64,000 nucleotides of DNA from Nephrocerus scutellatus (lineage: Eukaryota > Arthropoda > Insecta > Diptera > Pipunculidae). The notes under the pieces are model-generated. The model made no database searches and was not told the DNA's origin. It saw nothing but the letters and a program-made list of their open reading frames with translations. The number at the start of each line of letters is the position of its first letter. Position 1 is the first letter of the stretch. Made by a program: the position numbers and the translations under genes. This document shows positions 55,701 to 64,000 of this stretch, piece by piece. Location: contig OX352762.1 in NCBI GenBank assembly GCA_947095585.1, positions 43,076,537 to 43,140,536 on the forward strand. Direction: 5' to 3'.

Positions 55701-57639
55701 TTTCATTTGTAACCTATACTTTGGACCCGCCCACTTTTACGAACGCCCTACTACTACTACTACTGACAAGCATGGTTCGATTGTCCCATTTTTATTGATC
55801 ATTTTCATTGATTCTTACCCATATTACATTGAATTTATTACCAATTAACACCAAAATCTCCATCAAATAACTTAGAAAAATGCCGGAATCTTTTAGTAAA
55901 TGTATATTAAATTATTATTTTTAAATTCTCTATATTAACTTCGCGTGCACGTGGCTGGTTGGCTGGCTGGCTGGCTGGCTGGTCAGATTTTCTGATCAAT
56001 TTTTAGCCCACTTCCAATGGCCCGATTTTATTGAAATTTTGCACACATGTATATTTCCGGTGACAATAGTTTCTATTGAAATTTGAGGCCCCTCGGACCT
56101 CGGGTTCGGGGGGCTCCCATACAAATATTTTACAAAATTTACCCGATTTTCTTTAAATTTTGTACACATGTGTGTCTTCGATGGAAAACACTTTTTGTAA
56201 AAATTTGGAGCGATCGGCCCCTTGGGGACCCCAACATACAATTTTTAAATATCGCTATATCGCATCAGATCACGGCAAAGTCTGAGCTCTGTGCTTTGTG
56301 AGCAGCGCTGTTCGCTGCCGCTGCGTCATTTGGTGTGTGTGTGTGTGTATCTCCGATTAGAGAATCTACAAGAAAAATTTTAATTTTTATGGGTTGTTTT
56401 TTTTAAAATTTTTTTTTTATATTTTTGTATGGATTTTGTTTAAATTTTTTTGCAATTACAAAACACAGGGCGTATCTTCAGTTTAGGTTTTACTGCCGCG
56501 CCCACGCCTCCGACCACCACCCACCGCCAAACAAATGTGGGTGAGGTGTTCCGCAAACGGCCCCTTTAGATGGGAGGGGCATCCAAAGTTTTAAGTTTTT
56601 TTTTTAAGAAAAATGCCTTTTTCCAAGTACTTTGAAGGAGTTTTTGGGGTAAATTGGTACTAAATGATAAGTAATAAAAATACGTTTCATTTAAAAAAAA
56701 AATCTCCACCCCCTCCCCCTTCGACAGAGTCATAATAATAAAAAGTCAAGGAGGGGGCGGGGCAAATTGGGCTGGGTAAGTGTTGGTGTCAAATGAAAGG
56801 TAAAAACTAACTCTACACAGCCGTACTATATTTATATGCGTGGCCCAAGTTTTTAACGGATGCTGGATCAATTTGTATTTGGTTTATGTGCAGTTACATA
56901 TAATTGAGTGGTATTTCATATAATTGAGTTTTTCCCATACAAAAACAGGTGTTCTATAGCAAACTCAATTATAGGTATTTCGAGATTTGGTCTTTCGGAG
57001 ATACCTCCCATGAAAGCTCCAACTGAGCAGATTTTGAAAATCGCCATCTTGTTTTCCGGAAACGCCCCTTTAGGTAGGAGGGCCTTAAAACTATATGAAA
57101 CTTAATTATATAAAACTGCACATAAACTAAAAACAAATTAATCCATATCCAATCTAAATATAAAATTGATCGCTGTGTATTTTATAGTGTTTCCATAATT
57201 TACAATAACGCCTTTTAAATGGAAAAACTCCTATTTAAATTCATTGAGCGCACTGTATTTTACAGTCTGTGCATAATTTACAAAAACGCCTTTTAAAAGG
57301 AAAAACTCATATCTAAGTATAAATGAATTGAGCGCAAAATATCTTACTTTGTCCATAATTTTCGAGCACGTTTTTTAAAATAAAAAACTGATTTCTAAAT
57401 TTAAACCAATTGAGCAATGAAATCCCATCATCGCCTCTTTTTGTATGAAAAATATGAAACGAGTATATTTTGATGTAGCTTCCGTTTAAATATGGCATGG
57501 CTGTGTAGACATAATTTTCACGTTTCATTTGGTACCTATACTTTGGACCCGCCCACTTTTACGAACGCCCTACTACTACTACTACTGACAAGCATGGTTC
57601 GATTGTCCCATTTTTAAATTCTCTATATTAACTTCACTT

Positions 57640-57680
57640 GCCCGTGGGTCGGTCGTCGGTCGGTCGGTCGTCTGTCGTGG
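57640..57680. repeat. (GTCG)n-type microsatellite replacing (GGCT)n
   Basis: At the site where other M modules carry (GGCT)n, this module reads GGGTCGGTCGTCGGTCGG followed by TCTGTCGTGG. The flanks (CACTTGCCCGTGG to the left, GATCAATTTTTAACCCAC to the right) are unchanged. The same form recurs at about 60354, 60874, 62627 and 63147. Confidence 0.85.
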
Positions 57681-59289
57681 ATTCTTGCGATCAATTTTTA
57701 ACCCACTTCCCATGGACCGATTTTATTGAAATTTTGCACACATGTGTATTTCCGGAGACAACACTTTCTATTAAATTTTGAGGCCCCTCGGGCTGCGGGG
57801 TCGGGGGGCTCCCAAACAAAAATTTTAAAAAATTTACCCGATTTTCTTCAAATTTTACACACATGTGTATACCCAATAAACAATACTTTTTCGAAAATTT
57901 GGTAGTGATCGGGTCCCGGGTTCGGCCGCAAGGCCCTTATACATTTTTTAAATATTTATACTGGCATCAGATATTCGTCGCCCTTTATGAACTGTGTGCG
58001 GTGTGTGCTGCGCAGTCGGCTGCGCTGCATGGTTTTGGTGGTGGAGAGAGAGAGAGTAATCTTAGCTCACGCACAAATGAACCCAGCAAATGAAACGAGA
58101 CATAAATGTTTTATGCTTAATTCAACTTACATTTTTTATTTACTGAATTGTATTTTTATTGATGTCGTTTTTTTTGTTGTCGATATCAACTTACAGATAG
58201 AACAACAAGTTTTCACAATATTCTGTCATTTCGCGTTTTCATAAATTAGTTCAGAGCAGTCAAAGAGTTCTCAAGATAACTGCTCGTGTTTCTTATTTGC
58301 TCAGAGTATGAGCGTGCTCTACGTGCTCAGAATAAAATGATCTGAGCATTTTCAATTTTAACATCTGATGTCAAATGTCTGTTTCGATGATTTTCTCCTA
58401 CAATAAAAATAAAATGGCCCAGGATCGAGGGGCTCCCAATCAATTTCTGCGATTAGAGAATTTAGATGAAAAATTTTAATTTTTATGGGTTGTTTTTTTA
58501 TTCATCATTTCATTGATTCTTACCCATATTACATTGAATTTATTACCAATTAACACCAAAATCTCCATCAAATAACTTAGAAAAATGCCGGAATCTTTTA
58601 GTAAATGTATATTAAATTATTATTTTTAAATTCTCTATATTAACTTCGCGTGCACGTGGCTGGTTGGCTGGCTGGCTGGCTGGCTGGCTGGTCAGATTTT
58701 CTGATCAATTTTTAGCCCACTTCCAATGGCCCGATTTTATTGAAATTTTGCACACATGTATATTTCCGGTGACAATAGTTTCTATTGAAATTTGAGGCCC
58801 CTCGGACCTCGGGTTCGGGGAGCTCCCATACAAATATTTTACAAAATTTACCCGATTTTCTTTAAATTTTGTACACATGTGTGTCTTCGATGGAAAACAC
58901 TTTTTGTAAAAATTTGGAGCGATCGGCCCCTTGGGGACCCCAACATACAATTTTTAAATATCGCTATATCGCATCAGATCACGGCAAAGTCTGAGCTCTG
59001 TGCTTTGTGAGCAGCGCTGTTCGCTGCCGCTGCGTCATTTGGTGTGTGTGTGTGTGTATCTCCGATTAGAGAATCTACAAGAAAAATTTTAATTTTTATG
59101 GGTTGTTTTTTTTTAAATTTTTTTTTATATTTTTGTATGGATTTTGTTTAAATTTTTTTGCAATTACAAAACACAGGGCGTATCTTCAGTTTAGGTTTTA
59201 CTGCCACGCCCCCGCCTCCGACCACCACCCACCGCCAAACAAATGTGGGTGAGGTGTTCCGCAAACGGCCCCTTTAGATGGGAGGGGCA

Positions 59290-61560
59290 TCCAAAGTTAT
59301 AAGTTTTTTTTTAAGAAAAATGCCTTTTTCCAAGTACTTTGAAGGAGTTTTTGGGGTTAATTGGTACTAAATGATAAGTAATAAAAATACATTTCATTTA
59401 AAAAAAAAAAATCTCCACCCCCTCCCCCTTCGACAGAGTCATAATAATAAAAAGTCAAGAAGGGGGCGGGGCAAATTGGGCTGGGTAAGTGTTGGTGTCA
59501 AATGAAAGGTAAAAACTAACTCTACACAGCCGTACTATATTTATATGCGTGGCCCAAGTTTTTAACGGATGCTGGATCAATTTGTATTTGGTTTATGTGC
59601 AGTTTCATATAATTGAGTGGTATTTCATATAATTGAGTTTTTCCCATACAAAAACAGGTGTTCTATAGCAAACTCAATTATAGGTATTTCGAGATTTGGT
59701 CTTTCGGAGATACCTCCCATGAAAGCTCCAACTGAGCAGATTTTGAAAATCGCCATCTTGTTTTCCGGAAACGCCCCTTTAGGTAGGAGGGCCTTAAAAC
59801 TATATGAAACTTAATTATATAAAACTGCACATAAACTAAAAACAAATTAATCCATATCCAATCTAAATATAAAATTGATCGCTGTGTATTTTATAGTGTT
59901 TCCATAATTTACAATAACGCCTTTTAAATGGAAAAACTCCTATTTAAATTCATTGAGCGCACTGTATTTTACAGTCTGTGCATAATTTACAAAAACGCCT
60001 TTTAAAAGGAAAAACTCATATCTAAGTATAAATGAATTGAGCGCAAAATATCTTACTTTGTCCATAATTTTCGAGCACGTTTTTTAAAATAAAAAACTGA
60101 TTTCTAAATTTAAACCAATTGAGCAATGAAATCCCATCATCGCCTCTTTTTGTATGAAAAATATGAAACGAGTATATTTTGATGTAGCTTCCGTTTAAAT
60201 ATGGCATGGCTGTGTAGACATAATTTTCACGTTTCATTTGGTACCTATACTTTGGACCCGCCCACTTTTACGAACGCCCTACTACTACTACTACTGACAA
60301 GCATGGTTCGATTGTCCCATTTTTAAATTCTCTATATTAACTTCACTTGCCCGTGGGTCGGTCGTCGGTCGGTCGGTCGTCTGTCGTGGATTCTTGCGAT
60401 CAATTTTTAACCCACTTCCCATGGACCGATTTTATTGAAATTTTGCACACATGTGTATTTCCGGAGACAACACTTTCTATTAAATTTTGAGGCCCCTCGG
60501 GCTGCGGGGTCGGGGGGCTCCCAAACAAAAATTTTAAAAAATTTACCCGATTTTCTCAAATTTTACACACATGTGTATACCCAATAAACAATACTTTTTC
60601 GAAAATTTGGTAGTGATCGGGTCCCGGGTTCGGCCGCAAGGCCCTTATACATTTTTTAAATATTTATACTGGCATCAGATATTCGTCGCCCTTTATGGAC
60701 TGTGTGCGGTGTATGCTGCGCAGTCGGCTGCGCTGCATGGTTTTGGTGGTGGAGAGAGAGAGAGTAATCTTAGCTCACGCACAAATGAACCCAGCAAATG
60801 AAACGAGACATAAATGTTTTATGCTTAATTCAACTTACATTTTTAAATTCTCTATATTAACTTCACTTGCCCGTGGGTCGTCGGTCGGTCGTCGGTCGGT
60901 CGTCGGTCGGTCGTCGGTCGGTCGTCGGTCGGTCGTCGGTCGGTCGTCTGTCGTGGATTCTTGCGATCAATTTTTAACCCACTTCCCATGGCCCGATTTT
61001 ATTGAAATTTTGCACACTTGCGTATTTCCGGAGACAACACTTTCTATTAAATTTTGAGGCCCCTCGGACCTCGGGTTCGGGGAGCTCCCATACAAATATT
61101 TTACAAAATTTACCCGATTTTCTTTAAATTTTGTACACATGTGTGTCTTCGATGGAAAACACTTTTTGTAAAAATTTGGAGCGATCGGCCCCTTGGGGAC
61201 CCCAACATACAATTTTTAAATATCGCTATATCGCATCAGATCACGGCAAAGTCTGAGCTCTGTGCTTTGTGAGCAGCGCTGTTCGCTGCCGCTGCGTCAT
61301 TTGGTGTGTGTGTGTGTGTATCTCCGATTAGAGAATCTACAAGAAAAATTTTAATTTTTATGGGTTGTTTTTTTTAAATTTTTTTTTAAAATTTTTTTTT
61401 ATATTTTTGTATGGATTTTGTTTAAATTTTTTTGCAATTACAAAACACAGGGCGTATCTTCAGTATAGGTTTTACGGCCACGCCCCCGCCTCCGACCACC
61501 ACCCACCGCCAAACAAATGTGGGTGAGGTGTTCCGCAAACGGCCCCTTTAGATGGGAGGG
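59290..61560. repeat. 2274-bp tandem unit, copy 1
   Basis: One core and two M modules with GTCG microsatellites. Repeated at a constant offset of 2274 bp at 61561-63830. Both share private variants such as GTTATAAG (59297, 61571), GTCAAGAAGGGGGCGG and the expanded GTCGGTCGTCG tract. Confidence 0.85.
60874..60950. repeat. Expanded GTCGGTCG microsatellite
   Basis: About 75 bp of alternating GTCG and GTCGGTC units, giving an 11-bp higher period (GTCGGTCGTCG). The same expansion, unchanged, is at about 63147-63223. Confidence 0.85.
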
Positions 61561-63830
61561 GCATCCAAAGTTATAAGTTTTTTTTTAAGAAAAATGCCTT
61601 TTTCCAAGTACTTTGAAGGAGTTTTTGGGGTTAATTGGTACTAAATGATAAGTAATAAAAATACATTTCATTTAAAAAAAAAAAATCTCCACCCCCTCCC
61701 CCTTCGACAGAGTCATAATAATAAAAAGTCAAGAAGGGGGCGGGGCAAATTGGGCTGGGTAAGTGTTGGTGTCAAATGAAAGGTAAAAACTAACTCTACA
61801 CAGCCGTACTATATTTATATGCGTGGCCCAAGTTTTTAACGGATGCTGGATCAATTTGTATTTGGTTTATGTGCAGTTTCATATAATTGAGTGGTATTTC
61901 ATATAATTGAGTTTTTCCCATACAAAAACAGGTGTTCTATAGCAAACTCAATTATAGGTATTTCGAGATTTGGTCTTTCGGAGATACCTCCCATGAAAGC
62001 TCCAACTGAGCAGATTTTGAAAATCGCCATCTTGTTTTCCGGAAACGCCCCTTTAGGTAGGAGGGCCTTAAAACTATATGAAACTTAATTATATAAAACT
62101 GCACATAAACTAAAAACAAATTAATCCATATCCAATCTAAATATAAAATTGATCGCTGTGTATTTTATAGTGTTTCCATAATTTACAATAACGCCTTTTA
62201 AATGGAAAAACTCCTATTTAAATTCATTGAGCGCACTGTATTTTACAGTCTGTGCATAATTTACAAAAACGCCTTTTAAAAGGAAAAACTCATATCTAAG
62301 TATAAATGAATTGAGCGCAAAATATCTTACTTTGTCCATAATTTTCGAGCACGTTTTTTAAAATAAAAAACTGATTTCTAAATTTAAACCAATTGAGCAA
62401 TGAAATCCCATCATCGCCTCTTTTTGTATGAAAAATATGAAACGAGTATATTTTGATGTAGCTTCCGTTTAAATATGGCATGGCTGTGTAGACATAATTT
62501 TCACGTTTCATTTGGTACCTATACTTTGGACCCGCCCACTTTTACGAACGCCCTACTACTACTACTACTGACAAGCATGGTTCGATTGTCCCATTTTTAA
62601 ATTCTCTATATTAACTTCACTTGCCCGTGGGTCGGTCGTCGGTCGGTCGGTCGTCTGTCGTGGATTCTTGCGATCAATTTTTAACCCACTTCCCATGGAC
62701 CGATTTTATTGAAATTTTGCACACATGTGTATTTCCGGAGACAACACTTTCTATTAAATTTTGAGGCCCCTCGGGCTGCGGGGTCGGGGGGCTCCCAAAC
62801 AAAAATTTTAAAAAATTTACCCGATTTTCTCAAATTTTACACACATGTGTATACCCAATAAACAATACTTTTTCGAAAATTTGGTAGTGATCGGGTCCCG
62901 GGTTCGGCCGCAAGGCCCTTATACATTTTTTAAATATTTATACTGGCATCAGATATTCGTCGCCCTTTATGGACTGTGTGCGGTGTATGCTGCGCAGTCG
63001 GCTGCGCTGCATGGTTTTGGTGGTGGAGAGAGAGAGAGTAATCTTAGCTCACGCACAAATGAACCCAGCAAATGAAACGAGACATAAATGTTTTATGCTT
63101 AATTCAACTTACATTTTTAAATTCTCTATATTAACTTCACTTGCCCGTGGGTCGTCGGTCGGTCGTCGGTCGGTCGTCGGTCGGTCGTCGGTCGGTCGTC
63201 GGTCGGTCGTCGGTCGGTCGTCTGTCGTGGATTCTTGCGATCAATTTTTAACCCACTTCCCATGGCCCGATTTTATTGAAATTTTGCACACTTGCGTATT
63301 TCCGGAGACAACACTTTCTATTAAATTTTGAGGCCCCTCGGACCTCGGGTTCGGGGAGCTCCCATACAAATATTTTACAAAATTTACCCGATTTTCTTTA
63401 AATTTTGTACACATGTGTGTCTTCGATGGAAAACACTTTTTGTAAAAATTTGGAGCGATCGGCCCCTTGGGGACCCCAACATACAATTTTTAAATATCGC
63501 TATATCGCATCAGATCACGGCAAAGTCTGAGCTCTGTGCTTTGTGAGCAGCGCTGTTCGCTGCCGCTGCGTCATTTGGTGTGTGTGTGTGTGTATCTCCG
63601 ATTAGAGAATCTACAAGAAAAATTTTAATTTTTATGGGTTGTTTTTTTTAAATTTTTTTTTAAAATTTTTTTTTATATTTTTGTATGGATTTTGTTTAAA
63701 TTTTTTTGCAATTACAAAACACAGGGCGTATCTTCAGTATAGGTTTTACGGCCACGCCCCCGCCTCCGACCACCACCCACCGCCAAACAAATGTGGGTGA
63801 GGTGTTCCGCAAACGGCCCCTTTAGGTGGG
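61561..63830. repeat. 2274-bp tandem unit, copy 2
   Basis: Virtually identical to 59290-61560. From about 63830 the sequence switches to the commoner variant (GTTTTAAG, GGGGTATCC), and a new unit begins that is cut by the window edge. Confidence 0.85.
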
Positions 63831-64000
63831 AGGGGTATCCAAAGTTTTAAGTTTTTTTTTTAGAAAAATGCCTTTTTCCAAGTACTTTGAAGGAGTTTTG
63901 GGGTTAATTGGTACTAAATGATAAGTAAAAAAAATACGTTTCATTTAAAAAAAAATCTCCACCCCCTCCCCCTTCGACAGAGTAATAATAATAAAAAGTC

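Larger units (their letters stand above)
30611..64000. repeat. 33-kb complex tandem array of two interleaved modules, open at the right edge
   Basis: From about 30611 to the end, the same blocks return. Module K (core, ~800 bp) has GGATGCTGGATC anchors at about 30857, 31416, 34129, 35947, 37754, 40830, 42636, 45724, 47175, 48647, 50479, 53221, 55036, 56859, 59567 and 61841. Module M (~500 bp) starts at AAATTCTCTATATTAACTTC, near 32173, 32679, 33232, 35025, 36836, 38509, 39898, 41717, 43390, 44780, 46610, 48055, 49532, 51234, 51754, 52278, 54107, 55922, 57616, 58628, 60326, 60843, 62599 and 63117. A linker (CACAGGGCGTATC to CCCCTTCGACAGAG) usually joins M to K. Short ORFs recur only because units are alike. 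Confidence 0.9.

Noticed and set aside
60695..63331. Ser/Arg/Val/Gly repeat protein (VGRRSVVGRSS)
   Set aside because: It is a translation of the GTCG microsatellite in repeat DNA; the open frame is a by-product of the 11-bp and 4-bp periods.
30908..63546. Recurrent 60-85-codon ORFs on both strands in the array (for example one starting MVFHIIEFF and one starting MYVGVPKGP)
   Set aside because: They overlap each other on opposite strands, contain no recognisable domain, and are conserved only to the extent that the whole repeat DNA is; many copies lose start or stop by neutral changes.

Overview
The window looks like repeat-saturated heterochromatin from a dipteran insect genome, probably a higher fly. 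Every recognisable coding region belongs to a transposable element: Ty3/gypsy elements of the errantivirus and 412/mdg1 types, a BEL/Pao element, a mariner-type DNA transposon and one unassigned TIR transposon. I see no host gene, no tRNA or rRNA gene and no bacterial-type feature. Species is inferred only from TE content and base composition.

Layout. (1) 1-514: a gag remnant of a gypsy-like element on the minus strand and a short tandem duplication. (2) About 515-19461: a stack of LTR retrotransposons on the plus strand. Element A (errantivirus-like, badly broken) is interrupted at about 2550/16100 by element B (412/mdg1-like, broken). B's 3' LTR is in turn split at 8684/15720 by element C, an errantivirus with a complete gag ORF, lightly broken pol and env, and a TATA target duplication. 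(3) About 19462-25800: element D, a BEL/Pao element on the minus strand. The right edge of A sits on a TATA inside D's LTR, so A probably inserted into D. The inferred order of events is D, then A, then B, then C. D also carries a small poly(A)-tailed insertion in its integrase region. (4) 25.8-29.5 kb: D's 5' side, a GC-rich minisatellite, element E (2.5 kb, TIRs, transposase-like remnant, many palindromic subterminal motifs) and a second copy of the D LTR end. (5) 29652-30562: element G, an internally deleted mariner-family copy flanked by TA. (6) About 30.6 kb to the right edge: a 33-kb complex tandem array.

The array is built from two modules. One is a core of about 800 bp with two nested inverted repeats and three to four ~80-bp direct subrepeats. 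The other is a ~500-bp module made of a tetranucleotide microsatellite, a diverged ~120-bp dimer and a (TG)n tract. The modules recur as units of roughly 1.82, 1.47, 2.27 and 2.7 kb, and as a 4.88-kb higher-order unit present twice almost without differences. Short ORFs recur in the array because the DNA is homogenised, and I do not treat them as genes.

No gene network operates here beyond the internal logic of each element (gag, pol, with or without env, between LTRs). The least routine observations are a splice donor/acceptor pair in phase that could supply the start codon of C's env, a 59-codon ORF in B with a myristoylation-like start and a C-terminal membrane segment, unequal LTRs on the otherwise young element C, E's palindrome clusters, and the fold-back/subrepeat architecture of the array with a microsatellite site that carries different motifs in different copies.
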